Source: Myxococcales bacterium
Lineage (GTDB): Bacteria; Myxococcota_A; Polyangia; Fen-1088
NCBI GenBank assembly: GCA_003153015.1
Contig: PMBS01000071.1
Location: 1-34,686 of the forward strand
Direction: 5' to 3'
DNA: 34,686 bases
In this document: positions 16,095 to 24,253 of the stretch, in pieces
How the letters are laid out: each line of letters opens with the position of its first letter
Numbering within the stretch: position 1 is the first letter of the stretch
Translations under genes and position numbers: made by a program
Notes under the pieces: model-generated
Database searches by the model: none
What the model was told of the DNA's origin: nothing
Seen by the model: the letters and a program-made list of their open reading frames with translations, nothing else

Positions 16095-16735
16095 AGTTCA
16101 ATCTGCAGCTTGCGGGCCCGGCGGCACATGCGGGGCGCGATGTCCACCCCCACGGCATCCAGGCCCAGGGCATTCGCCACGGCCAAGACCGTGCCCCAAC
16201 CACAAAAGGGATCGACCACGGTGCGCGTGGTGGTTTCGGATTTCACGAATAGGCAGGCATCGGCGCAGGCTTTTGCGCCCATCGACTTGGGGCCGGGGAG
16301 AAACCCACCGTCAGGCAACACATCGACCCGCGCTCGCCGGTGCCCGCGCGCTTGCCCGCGGGCGAAGCCCAGCATGTGCGCGTAGCTGGCCCGACCGAAG
16401 CTGGAGGTGCCGGGCGGCTTGCGACAGACGATCTTGTGAAACAGGCAGCTCATGCCCGAGCGTTCAGCGGCACGACTGACCAGCGCTCCCTTGTCGATCC
16501 AGAAACCGCCGTGCTGGATGTCACTCTGGAAGAAGATGGCCACGCCCTCGTCGACTGTGCACGCCATCACCAGGGCGGCCGCGGCTTCGAACCAGCGCCG
16601 CCAGCCGTCGAGTCCCAAGCGCGGCAACTCGGACACGTCGGGCAACGAGGTGATGACGCTTGCGCCAACCAGCTTGCCCTGCGCCCGCAGCCAAGCGATA
16701 GCGTCAGCGTTGTGAACGATGCGCGTGGGTGCCAT
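16091..16735 (-). CDS. DNA-methylase-fold SAM-dependent methyltransferase with TSLPD in place of TSPPY
   Basis: A 214-residue protein. The start at 16735 (MAPTRIVHNADAIAWL) lies 13 bp after the upstream PfaD stop. The domain order is that of beta-class DNA/RNA N-methyltransferases: the catalytic-motif position comes first (ASVITSLPDVSE, about residues 25-36) and the SAM-binding motif comes last (VVDPFCGWGTVLAVANALG, about residues 178-196, then AVGVDIAPRMC). The usual catalytic S/N-P-P-Y/F/W is replaced by SLPD, so the target is unlikely to be an ordinary restriction-type adenine or cytosine. The region IFFQSDIQHGGFWIDKG is conserved-looking but unassigned. RNA or small-molecule methylation is possible. 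The gene follows pfaD and shares its last four bases (CTAG) with the convergent SGNH gene. Confidence 0.78.
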   Translation of the reverse strand: MAPTRIVHNADAIAWLRAQGKLVGASVITSLPDVSELPRLGLDGWRRWFEAAAALVMACTVDEGVAIFFQSDIQHGGFWIDKGALVSRAAERSGMSCLFHKIVCRKPPGTSSFGRASYAHMLGFARGQARGHRRARVDVLPDGGFLPGPKSMGAKACADACLFVKSETTTRTVVDPFCGWGTVLAVANALGLDAVGVDIAPRMCRRARKLQIEL

Positions 16736-16748
16736 GGAACGGGAAAGC

Positions 16749-18359
16749 TCATCCCAGCAATCGGGGCGAGAAGCTGAACGCCGCGGCCGGCATTGCGATG
16801 CCAACCGAGCGCAGTTGCTGTGCGCGCGTGAGCACTACCGCGCCCTCCAGGAGATTGAGCGCGATCTGCACCACGCCGCGATTCGCTTGCGCCTGCAAGA
16901 ATGACCCGCGCACCCAGTCGTTGAAGGCACCCATGGCCGGGCCGCACCAGATCTGGTAGTCGAGACGCCGGCGCGACTCGCCCTGCACTGGCCACTTGCT
17001 GGCCATGCCCAGGTACCAGCGAAACACCAGGGCCATGCGGTGCTTGGGCTCGGCCAGGGCGCGCTCCAACTCGCGTGGGTCGCGCTTCTCAAAGAAGCGA
17101 CGCACCTCGGACCACACCTCGTCGCAGGTTGCGCCTAGAATCTCGCTCTCCAGGCGTTGGCGAACCTCGGCCGGAAGTGCCTCTAGGCTGTCATAAGAAC
17201 GATAGAGATCGTACAGGCGCTGGGCGCGCACCCCGTACATGGTTCCGCGGCGCAGGACCTGCACCCTGACCCCCAGCTCGAACATGTCCGCACAAGGGGC
17301 CATCATCACGTCAGCCAGGCCTGCTTCCGCCAGCATGCGCTTGCCGTCCTCGGCCAGGCCCGACTCGACCGCAGCCTGGTTCACCGAGCCGGTGACCACA
17401 TAGGCAGCGCCCAGAGAGAAAGCCGAGGCCACGGCGGCGGGCGTGCCCAGGCCGCCAGCCGCGCCCACGCGAATCGGGCGCGGGTAGCGATACTGCTGTT
17501 GCAACCTGTCCCGCAGGGCGAGCAACACTGGAACCAGAGCTGCGAGCGGCCGGTTGTCGGTGTGCCCACCCGAATCAGCCTCGGCGGTAATGTCTTCGGC
17601 CACCGGGACAAGGGCGGCCAGGGCGGCCTCCTCGGCGCCGAGCTTGCCTTCGCGCACGAGAGGTTCCAATAAGGCCGTGGGCGCCGGGCTCATGAAGGCC
17701 TCGGCCACCTCGGGCCGCGACAGTTTGGCGAAGATGTGGTGACGGCGTTGGATGCGGCCCTCGGGATCGCGGCGCAGGCCCGCAGCCGCGCAGCGGACGA
17801 CAGCGGGGGTTAGTCCCATGAAGGCGGAGGCACAGATACGCCTGACCCCGCGGGAAAGATAAATGTCGGCGATCAGGTTCTCCAACTCAGGGTTGTTTGG
17901 CGAATGGATGAGGTTGGCGCCCCAGGATGGCCCGTCATTGCCAAGGGTGGCCTCGATTTCGTCCAGCGCTGTGCCCACCTGGGCCGGCGACAGTCCACCC
18001 GCACCAAAGAAACCCATCATTCCCGCGTGCGCCATGGCGATCACCATGCGCACGGTGGTGATCCCGCGCGCCATCTCGCCCACCACGTACGGGAAACGCA
18101 CGCCATGGGTTTCGCAGAATGAACGATCGCCGAGCCATTCGGGATAGAGCGCAGGCATGGTGCCCAGCAATGGATACCCTGCGCCGTTGGGTGCCACCTG
18201 GCCGCCAAAGCCTACGCCCAGTCGGCCGCCCGCTCCCTCGCGCAGGACATGCGCCGGCTCGCGCACACGCGCCACGGCGGCAGCAAGCGCGCCTGCGTCG
18301 AAACCCGCCGGCTCCGCGCCGGGGTTCCAGGTTCCCAGGTGAGAAAGATCTGTGCTCAT
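16749..18359 (-). CDS. pfaD: PfaD-family FMN-dependent enoyl reductase (PUFA/polyketide type)
   Basis: A 536-residue protein of normal PfaD length starting at MSTDLSHLGTWNPG (18359). Family signatures include GFFGAGGLSP, GANLIHSPNNPELE, the HHIFAKLSRPEVAEAFMSPAP region, and VAEDITAEADSGGHTDNRPL (about residues 280-300). The glycine-rich flavin/phosphate segment RVGAAGGLGTPAAVASAF follows. PfaD proteins have a nitronate-monooxygenase-like barrel and act as trans enoyl reductases for polyunsaturated fatty acid synthases and trans-AT polyketide synthases. No synthase, acyltransferase or ACP gene is present in the window, so this is an orphan copy. It is followed after 13 bp by a methyltransferase gene. 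It may serve a distant synthase or have acquired a separate role. Confidence 0.92.
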   Translation of the reverse strand: MSTDLSHLGTWNPGAEPAGFDAGALAAAVARVREPAHVLREGAGGRLGVGFGGQVAPNGAGYPLLGTMPALYPEWLGDRSFCETHGVRFPYVVGEMARGITTVRMVIAMAHAGMMGFFGAGGLSPAQVGTALDEIEATLGNDGPSWGANLIHSPNNPELENLIADIYLSRGVRRICASAFMGLTPAVVRCAAAGLRRDPEGRIQRRHHIFAKLSRPEVAEAFMSPAPTALLEPLVREGKLGAEEAALAALVPVAEDITAEADSGGHTDNRPLAALVPVLLALRDRLQQQYRYPRPIRVGAAGGLGTPAAVASAFSLGAAYVVTGSVNQAAVESGLAEDGKRMLAEAGLADVMMAPCADMFELGVRVQVLRRGTMYGVRAQRLYDLYRSYDSLEALPAEVRQRLESEILGATCDEVWSEVRRFFEKRDPRELERALAEPKHRMALVFRWYLGMASKWPVQGESRRRLDYQIWCGPAMGAFNDWVRGSFLQAQANRGVVQIALNLLEGAVVLTRAQQLRSVGIAMPAAAFSFSPRLLG

Positions 18360-18627
18360 AAGTTCCTGCCAGTAGCGCCGGGTATAGTACCTCGGAAAAG
18401 CCGGGTCGCGGCAGTCACTTGAGCTTCGCCGGCCCGGATTCGGAGCGGACTGTCGCCGCTCAGCGCCATGCATCCGGTCCTTTGAACTGGAACAAGAACG
18501 AGCCGCCTCGCTGGTTCCCCGTCACTTCAGCGAAGAAGGTTCTGGCCGAAATCGGGCTTGTGTCATACTCACTCACCAGGTGCCTCGGCCGTGTTTCCGT
18601 TCGCGTCTTGGAAGAAGGAGTCCTTTT
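18360..18627. promoter_or_regulatory. Divergent region between pfaD and the first DUF362 gene
   Basis: The region contains no gene. The half nearer the DUF362 gene (about 18500-18576) recurs upstream of the second DUF362 copy and is listed separately. On the pfaD side a TATACC/TACTAT string lies about 25 bp from the start and could be a -10, but no matching -35 was found. Confidence 0.4.
18500..18576 (+). promoter_or_regulatory. Conserved upstream element of DUF362 copy 1
   Basis: This 77-bp segment aligns by eye with 20428-20504 upstream of the second DUF362 gene. Shared blocks in order are GAGCCG-N-CT, GGTTCCCC, CACT, AGC, AAGAA, GGTT, AAA-like, GGGC and TGTCA-N-ACTCA-N2-CA. Conservation in non-coding DNA suggests a shared promoter or operator, or simply recent duplication. 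Confidence 0.6.
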
Positions 18628-20322
18628 ATGCAAAAGCAAAGACGGGATTTTCTCAAGATAACCGCCGCAGGCGCAGCGGGATTGGCGCTTACCAGAGCGG
18701 ATAGGGCGTTTGCGGCCTGGCCCGGCACCGGAACCATGGCGGTAAATCCCAACATCAGCAACATGCGGGTGGTGGGGTGCTACGACACGAAGATGATGAA
18801 GAGCACTCCGGCGATGTCTTTCGCTGCAGAAAACACGGCGGTCGATTCCGCCCGAGTGCAGGCCAACATGGATGCCATGGCCATGCAACTGGCCAACCAA
18901 ACCACGGCGGATGCGGCATGGAAGGCCATTTTCAGGACCGGCAAATCATCATGGGCGGCCACGAAAGTAGCCATCAAGGTAAACACCCTTGAACCGAAAA
19001 ACATGGCCCACATCGCGATATTGCAGAAATTCTGCACCATCCTTGCGGGCTATGGCGTCCCGCCCGCCAACATAATCATCTACGATGGGCAATCTGCCTA
19101 CAGCGGAACCTCAAACTACGCTTCCTATATCAGCCTGACCGATACCACCAAGATCCAGGCGGTTCTCAGTAATCTGAATTCCGCACTGGGGGGCACAGTG
19201 AGCGCTCCCATCCCTGGCGGAAGTTCTGGGACTTGCACCGCAGACATTGCCAATGGAACGATCGACATTCTCATCAATCTCGCGAACAACAAGGGACACG
19301 ACTTGATGGGCGGGGCCACGCTCTGCATGAAGAACCACTTTGGCACCTTTGCCCCCAAGCACGACATCAACTATCTGTTCAACATCAACAAGAGCGATGC
19401 CATCCTAGGGGGAGCTCCTGTGCGGCAGCAATTGTGTTTTGTCGATTCCTTGTTTACCAACAAGACACAAAACACAGGAACGCCGGAGCTCATGCCGTGC
19501 TATCTGACCATGGGCGTGTTTGCTCCTGCAGTTGACTACCTGACCATCAAGAAAGTCCGCGAAGAGGCTCTGGGGTTGACCCATGTTGCGGCTACCATCA
19601 ACTCCTACCTCACGAGTTTCGGTTACACGACGACCGACCCGGTGTGGGTTCTCGTGTCCCCGGCTGGCAGCGGGACCGGTGCCGACGGAGGCGCGGGCGG
19701 CGCCGGCGGGACCAGCGGGTCCGGAGGCGCAGGCAGCGGCGGCACCAGCGCGGCCGGAGGCGCAGGCAGCGGCGGGACCAGCGCTTCCGGAGGCGCAGGC
19801 AGCGGCGGCACCAGTGGGTCCGGAGGCGCCCGTAGCGGTGGGACCAGCGCGGCAGGAGGCGCGGGCAGCGGCGGGAGCAGCGCGGCCGGGGGCGCGGGCA
19901 GCGGTGGAACGAGCGCGGCCGGAGGCGCGGGCAACACCGGCGGGACGAGCGGGTCGGGGGGCGCGCGCAGCGGCGGGACGAGTGGGTCCGGAGGCGCGGC
20001 CAGCGGCGGCGCGACTGCTGCGGGCGGTACGACCGGCAGCGGTGGCACTACGTCAGGCGGTGCAAGCGGAACTGGCGGCGTGGCGACAAGCTCTGCGTCG
20101 GCATCAGGGGGCTCGGCGACCACAGGCGGGACCCGCGCCGGAGGCGGGACGGGCGGTAGCGGCGGAAGCAAGGGCTCGACGGCTGGCGGCGGGAAACAAG
20201 AGGGCGGTTGTGATGTCGCCGGGGCCGACCGCAGGGCCACGCGCTGGGGTGCGATGCTGGCGCTCGGCGCAGTGGTGACGGAGAAGCTTCGGCGCCTGGT
20301 CAGCGGCGATCGATCGTCGTGA
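18628..20322 (+). CDS. Tat-exported DUF362 protein with Gly-rich linker and anchor-like C-terminus, copy 1
   Basis: A 564-residue protein starting at MQKQRRDFLKITAAGAAGLAL, a twin-arginine signal preceded by a good AAGGAG site. The DUF362 domain is recognised from TKVAIKVNTLEP, IIIYDGQSAYSG and INLANNKGHDLMGG followed by LCMKNHFGTF. Classic DUF362 proteins often bind iron-sulphur clusters, but no ferredoxin CxxCxxC motif is visible here. From about residue 350 a 165-residue linker alternates GGTSAS and GGAGS units. The C-terminus reads GCDVAGADRRATRWGAMLALGAVVTEKLRRL, with a Gly-Cys, a short hydrophobic stretch and basic residues. This resembles a degenerate MYXO-CTERM signal, although acidic and basic residues interrupt the helix. 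It is a tandem paralogue of 20633-22198. The function is unknown. Confidence 0.85.
   Translation: MQKQRRDFLKITAAGAAGLALTRADRAFAAWPGTGTMAVNPNISNMRVVGCYDTKMMKSTPAMSFAAENTAVDSARVQANMDAMAMQLANQTTADAAWKAIFRTGKSSWAATKVAIKVNTLEPKNMAHIAILQKFCTILAGYGVPPANIIIYDGQSAYSGTSNYASYISLTDTTKIQAVLSNLNSALGGTVSAPIPGGSSGTCTADIANGTIDILINLANNKGHDLMGGATLCMKNHFGTFAPKHDINYLFNINKSDAILGGAPVRQQLCFVDSLFTNKTQNTGTPELMPCYLTMGVFAPAVDYLTIKKVREEALGLTHVAATINSYLTSFGYTTTDPVWVLVSPAGSGTGADGGAGGAGGTSGSGGAGSGGTSAAGGAGSGGTSASGGAGSGGTSGSGGARSGGTSAAGGAGSGGSSAAGGAGSGGTSAAGGAGNTGGTSGSGGARSGGTSGSGGAASGGATAAGGTTGSGGTTSGGASGTGGVATSSASASGGSATTGGTRAGGGTGGSGGSKGSTAGGGKQEGGCDVAGADRRATRWGAMLALGAVVTEKLRRLVSGDRSS
19680..20175 (+). repeat. 33-bp-period Gly-rich tandem repeat in DUF362 copy 1
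   Basis: The linker is built from alternating hexapeptide GGTSxx and pentapeptide GGAxS units, giving an 11-residue (33-bp) period over roughly eight double units. It then becomes irregular (GGTTGSGGTTSGGASG). The second DUF362 gene has a shorter version, so unit number has already changed between the copies. Confidence 0.8.
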
Positions 20323-20632
20323 TCCGGTCGTCGACACTGGCGGCCAATCAGCGGGAACTCACCGACCTGCCAGCGACAAGCACCAGCCTCATGCGTGCCT
20401 GCGTGCTTTGAGTTGGGGAAAGAAGATGAGCCGTCTGGGCCGGTTCCCCTCACTGTAGCAAGAAAGGTTTCCAGCAGAAACTGGGCACATGTCACACTCA
20501 GTCATTTCGGTCAGCCGAATGGTCACTCACTGGGAAGTTCCAGCCGTGGCTTGATGAATCAATGACGCGTGGCGCTGCGAAGGAATGCTTCACTAGTTGC
20601 TCTACTCACTTCCTAAGAAGCAGGAGTTCTTC
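20323..20632. other. Intergenic region between the DUF362 paralogues
   Basis: The 310 bp contain no gene. The middle part (20428-20504) is homologous to the upstream region of copy 1. The 128 bp between that element and the start at 20633 are longer than the equivalent 51 bp of copy 1 and show no obvious inserted element. AGGAG precedes the start at good spacing. Confidence 0.6.
20428..20504 (+). promoter_or_regulatory. Conserved upstream element of DUF362 copy 2
   Basis: Counterpart of 18500-18576, with the same order of short identical blocks ending in TGTCACACTCAGTCA. Its presence between the two genes suggests that copy 2 has its own promoter rather than depending on read-through from copy 1. 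Confidence 0.6.
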
Positions 20633-22198
20633 ATGGAAAAGCAAAGACGGGACTTTCTCAAGATAACCGCCGCGGGCGCCGCGGGATTGGCGCTTAGCAA
20701 AGCGGACAGGGCGTTTGCGGCATGGCCCGGCACGGGCACAATGCCGGTAAATTCTGCCATCGACAACATGCGGGTCGTGGCGTGCTACGACCCGCAAATG
20801 ATGCAGCCGTTCACTCAAGCAGTCTACGCTACCGAGCAAAAGTTGGTTGATTCCTGCCAAGTGCAGGCGAACATGGATGCCATGGCCATGCAACTGGCCC
20901 AAGTAGCCACGGCGGATGCGGCATGGAAAGCCATCTTCAGGTCAGGCAAGGCGTGGCCCTCCACGAAGGTCGCCATAAAGATAAATGGCATTGAACCTAG
21001 GGTCATGGCCAGCGTGGCGGTCATAGAGAAATTCTGCAACGTCTTTACCGGTTTTGGCGTGTTGCCTACCAACATATTCATTTACGACGGGAGCTCCCTG
21101 GGTGCCGCCGGAATCCCAACCCTAGCCTCCTATTTCAGCACGACCGATGCCACCAAGGTCCCGGGGGTTGTTGGCAACAACTCCATATTGGGGGGCACGA
21201 CTAACGCTGCCATTCCGGGGGGAAGCTCTGCGGCTTGCACCGCGAACATCGCCAATGGCACGATCGACATTCTCGTCAATATTGCGAATAACAAGGGACA
21301 CAACCTAGCGTGGACCGGCTACGCCACGCTGTGCATGAAAAACCACTTTGGCACGTTTCCCCCGACCCACGACCTCAACTATATGTTCAACATCAATAAG
21401 AGCGATGCCCTTCTCGGGGGAACTTTCGTGCGGCAGCAATTGTGTTTTGTCGATTCCCTCCTGGCAATCTCTGCGCAAAAGAACACAGGAAGCCCGGATA
21501 AACAGCCGAACTATTTGATCATGGGCGTGTTCGGTCCCGCGGTTGACTACCTTACGTGCAAGAAGGTCCGCGAAGCGATCATGGGGTCCACCCATACTGC
21601 GGCCACGATTAACTCCTACATCACGACTTTCGGCTACGCGACAACCGACCCGGTGTGGGTCATGGTGCCTGCTGCCACTGGCGCAACCTGCACCGGCGGG
21701 GGCACGGGCGGCACCGGCGGTGGCACGGGCGGCGCCGGGGGTTCGGGGGCCAGCGGCGGGACCAGCGCTTCCGGAGGCGCGCGCAGCGGCGGAACCACAG
21801 CCTCCGGAGGATCGGGCAGTGGCGGAACCAGCGCGTCCGGAGGCGCGGCCAGCGGCGGAAACACCGCGTCCGGAGGCGTAGCCAGCGGCGGGACGACCGC
21901 TGCGGGCGGTACGCCCGGCAGCGGTGGCACTACCTCAGGCGGCACTGGGGGAACCGGCGGTGCGGCGACAAGTGTTGCGTCGGCATCAGGGGGCTCGGCG
22001 ACAACCGGCGGAACCGGCGCCGGAGCCGGGACGGGCGGCAGCAGCGGAAACACGGTTACTGGCGAGAATTCGGGGAGCGGTTGTGATGTCGTCGGGGTCG
22101 ACCGCAGGGCCACCCGCTGGGGTGCGATGCTGGCGTTCGGCGCAGTGGTGGCAGAGAAGCTTCGGCGGCTGCTCAGCGACGACGATCGATCGTCGTGA
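20633..22198 (+). CDS. Tat-exported DUF362 protein with Gly-rich linker and anchor-like C-terminus, copy 2
   Basis: A 521-residue paralogue of the preceding gene. The start MEKQRRDFLKITAAGAAGLAL has a twin-arginine signal and an AGGAG site. The DUF362 core repeats the same landmarks (TKVAIKINGIEP, IFIYDGSSLG, VNIANNKGHNL, LCMKNHFGTF). Sequence between the two cores has diverged to perhaps two-thirds identity, while the signal peptide and the last 40 residues are nearly identical (DRRATRWGAMLAFGAVVAEKLRR). The Gly linker is shorter (about 125 residues) and less regular. Such unequal conservation suggests constraint or gene conversion at the targeting segments. The end-of-gene sequence makes an 18-bp palindrome explained by the codons for Asp-Asp-Arg-Ser-Ser. 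The function is unknown. Confidence 0.85.
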   Translation: MEKQRRDFLKITAAGAAGLALSKADRAFAAWPGTGTMPVNSAIDNMRVVACYDPQMMQPFTQAVYATEQKLVDSCQVQANMDAMAMQLAQVATADAAWKAIFRSGKAWPSTKVAIKINGIEPRVMASVAVIEKFCNVFTGFGVLPTNIFIYDGSSLGAAGIPTLASYFSTTDATKVPGVVGNNSILGGTTNAAIPGGSSAACTANIANGTIDILVNIANNKGHNLAWTGYATLCMKNHFGTFPPTHDLNYMFNINKSDALLGGTFVRQQLCFVDSLLAISAQKNTGSPDKQPNYLIMGVFGPAVDYLTCKKVREAIMGSTHTAATINSYITTFGYATTDPVWVMVPAATGATCTGGGTGGTGGGTGGAGGSGASGGTSASGGARSGGTTASGGSGSGGTSASGGAASGGNTASGGVASGGTTAAGGTPGSGGTTSGGTGGTGGAATSVASASGGSATTGGTGAGAGTGGSSGNTVTGENSGSGCDVVGVDRRATRWGAMLAFGAVVAEKLRRLLSDDDRSS

Positions 22199-22274
22199 TG
22201 CGTTTGTCGGTGCTCTGGCTCAGGGACAGGTCGTCGGGATAGCCGGTCACGTAAACTTTGCTCTACTTTCGTCG

Positions 22275-22287
22275 TGTCAAGTTGACA
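22275..22287 (+). promoter_or_regulatory. Palindrome TGTCAAGTTGACA upstream of the mod regulator
   Basis: A perfect 6-bp inverted repeat with a single central base lies 30 bp before the chosen start of the HTH regulator gene. Size and position suit an operator bound by a dimeric XRE-type repressor, possibly autoregulatory. The assignment is inferred from position only. Confidence 0.5.
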
Positions 22288-22316
22288 TGACAGCCAGGTT
22301 CGGGGATGCTGCCCGC

Positions 22317-23453
22317 ATGGACACCCGGGTTCGCACCGCGGTCAAGGCCATGCGGCAGCGGCTGGAGATTCAGCAGGGCGACTTGGCCAAGGCCATCGGT
22401 GTCAGTCGACAGACGCTTAGCTCGATCGAGGCAGGCGAGACAGTCCCTTCTACCCAGATTGCCTTGGCGTTGGGGCGAGAGTTGCGGTGTCGGGTGGAGG
22501 ATCTCTTCAGCCTCCGCAGCGACGGACTGGTCATTGACGCCGAGTTCGTGCGCGAGGTGGATCGGAATCCGATCGACGCGCGCAGGGCGCGGGTGTCGCT
22601 GGGTTGGGTGGGTGAGCGATGGGTAGCTCGTTTGCTCGAAACCGACGAAGCTTTGGCAGTTGGCACTCCAGCCGACGGCATTGCATGCCTGTCGGGGGAA
22701 AAGGGCAGGGTCAGGGCGCAAGTTCGCCCTTTGCGTGATCTGGAATCGCTCCATCGCAATCTTCTGGTCGCCGGCTGCGATCCCGCGCTCGGGCTGCTTG
22801 GGCGTCATTTGGAAGAGCGTTTCCACGGTCCTCGCTTGCACTGGATCGAAAAGGCCAGCCGGCCGGCGCTGGAAGAACTGGCGTTGGGACGTGTGCATCT
22901 GGCGGGGATGCACCTCCTCGGCGAGGGCGGTGTCGCGGAGAACGCGGTGGCTGTCCGCGCGAGGTTCGGCACCGAGCCCATGGTGCTGGTGACGTTGGCT
23001 TCCTGGGAGCAAGGGTTTGTCAGTCGGCCCGGCCGAAAGTACAAGAGAGTGTCAGACGTAGAACGGAAAGGTACGCGCGTGATCGCGCGAGAAGCGGGCG
23101 CTGGCGCGCAGGAGTTGCTGGAAAGCCTGTTTCGCAAGGCGGGCCGCGCGTTCAAGAACGTAGTGCCGGTGGCAGTGGCGCGCGGGCATCGCGCGGTGGC
23201 GCAGATGGTGGCGATGGGCGTTGGCGATGTGGGCGTGGCCACCCGCTCGGCTGCGGGCAGCTTCGGCCTGCACTTTGAGCCGCTTGCGGAAGCTCGCTTC
23301 GACCTGGTCTTCCCCGTGACTCTCGCATCGGACAGCCGCGTGCAAGCCTTGCTCGATTGCCTGTCGAATGCGCGCTTCCGCCAGGACCTGGGTGGCATGA
23401 CCGGCTATCGGACCGCACGCACAGGCGAGGCCTTCACCGGATCGCAAGCATGA
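22317..23453 (+). CDS. XRE-HTH regulator with PBP-like (molybdate-binding type) domain
   Basis: A 378-residue protein starting at MDTRVRTAVKAMRQRL; an in-frame ATG at 22287 is an alternative, but it overlaps the candidate operator. Residues 1-65 form an XRE helix-turn-helix (QGDLAKAIGVSRQTLSSIEAGETVPST). The remainder fits the periplasmic-binding-like domain found in regulators next to molybdate transporters (PBP_like): LLVAGCDPALGLLGRHLEE, ALEELALGRVHLAGMHLL, RGHRAVAQMVAMGVGDVGVATRSAA. It probably senses the oxyanion in the cytoplasm and controls the operon, taking the place of ModE, which is not seen. Its TGA overlaps the modA ATG (ATGA), so sensor and transporter are translationally coupled. 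The track ORF from 21924 runs through the DUF362 gene and is artefactual at its start. Confidence 0.88.
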   Translation: MDTRVRTAVKAMRQRLEIQQGDLAKAIGVSRQTLSSIEAGETVPSTQIALALGRELRCRVEDLFSLRSDGLVIDAEFVREVDRNPIDARRARVSLGWVGERWVARLLETDEALAVGTPADGIACLSGEKGRVRAQVRPLRDLESLHRNLLVAGCDPALGLLGRHLEERFHGPRLHWIEKASRPALEELALGRVHLAGMHLLGEGGVAENAVAVRARFGTEPMVLVTLASWEQGFVSRPGRKYKRVSDVERKGTRVIAREAGAGAQELLESLFRKAGRAFKNVVPVAVARGHRAVAQMVAMGVGDVGVATRSAAGSFGLHFEPLAEARFDLVFPVTLASDSRVQALLDCLSNARFRQDLGGMTGYRTARTGEAFTGSQA

Positions 23454-24253
23454 ATCGCCGCAAGTTCGTTCTCGCAGGTCTGGTCGCCGCGGGTTCAATT
23501 GCCCCGCTACTCGCAGTGCGGGCGAGAGGCGGCGAAGCACAAGAACTCGTGGTGTTTGCGGCTGCGTCGCTACGCGAGGTTTTTCAAGGCTTGGCGCTCG
23601 AGTTTGAGGCCCAACACCCAAACTCGAAGGTTCGTTTCAACTTCGCGGGTAGCCAGGATCTGCGCGTACAGATCGAGCAAGGCGCCAAAGTTGACGTATT
23701 CGCCTCGGCTGACTGGAAGCACATGGGGCTTCTGGCAGACAGGGGGATGGCTATCGAGCCCGTAGTCTTCGCGCGCAATCTGCCTGTCGTGGTGGTGCCG
23801 AAGAACAACCCGGCCAAGGTGCGCTCCTTTGCCGACTTGCCCAAGTCCACGCACCTGGTGGTGGGCGCCACTGAGGTGCCGATCGGCGCCTACACCGACG
23901 CCATTTTTGCGTCGGCCGAGAAGATCTATGGCAAGCCCTTCCACCAGCAGATCCTTGCGCGGGTACACTCGCGCGAGCTGAACGTGCGCCAGGTCTTGAC
24001 CAAGGTCGCGTTGGGCGAGGCCGACGCTGGCATCGTCTACCGGACCGACGCGCTGACCATGCCCGACAAGGTTCAGATGATCGAGATTCCTCGTCAAATC
24101 AACATCGTCGCCGAGTACCCGATCACTGTCTTGAGACTCGCGCCCCATCCCGATCTGGCGCGCGCGTTTGTGAAACTCGTCTTGTCCAAGGAAGGACATG
24201 AGACTTTGGCTGAGGCCGGCTTCAACCAAGTCGAGAAACAAAGGACGAAGTGA
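23450..24253 (+). CDS. modA: Molybdate ABC transporter substrate-binding protein ModA
   Basis: A 267-residue periplasmic binding protein of normal ModA length. The signal MNRRKFVLAGLVAAGSIAPLLA has paired arginines and may use Tat. Mature-domain signatures are VVFAAASLREVFQGLALEFEAQHP, FNFAGSQDLRVQIEQGAKVDVFASAD, VVGATEVPIGAYTDAIF, LTKVALGEADAGIVYRTDA and the C-terminal FVKLVLSKEGHETLAEAGF. The Ser/Ala oxyanion-contact positions (AAASL, AGSQD) are present. It delivers molybdate, or possibly tungstate, to ModBC. The start is fixed by the ATGA overlap with the regulator, and its own stop overlaps modB. Confidence 0.95.
   Translation: MNRRKFVLAGLVAAGSIAPLLAVRARGGEAQELVVFAAASLREVFQGLALEFEAQHPNSKVRFNFAGSQDLRVQIEQGAKVDVFASADWKHMGLLADRGMAIEPVVFARNLPVVVVPKNNPAKVRSFADLPKSTHLVVGATEVPIGAYTDAIFASAEKIYGKPFHQQILARVHSRELNVRQVLTKVALGEADAGIVYRTDALTMPDKVQMIEIPRQINIVAEYPITVLRLAPHPDLARAFVKLVLSKEGHETLAEAGFNQVEKQRTK

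Noticed and set aside
22179-22196. 18-bp perfect palindrome ACGACGATCGATCGTCGT at the end of DUF362 copy 2
   Set aside because: Explained by codons for Asp-Asp-Arg-Ser-Ser; copy 1 has an imperfect version and no T-run follows, so neither terminator nor operator is supported.
21924-23453. 509-aa version of the regulator ORF
   Set aside because: Residues before the HTH domain overlap the DUF362 gene in another frame and have no domain character.
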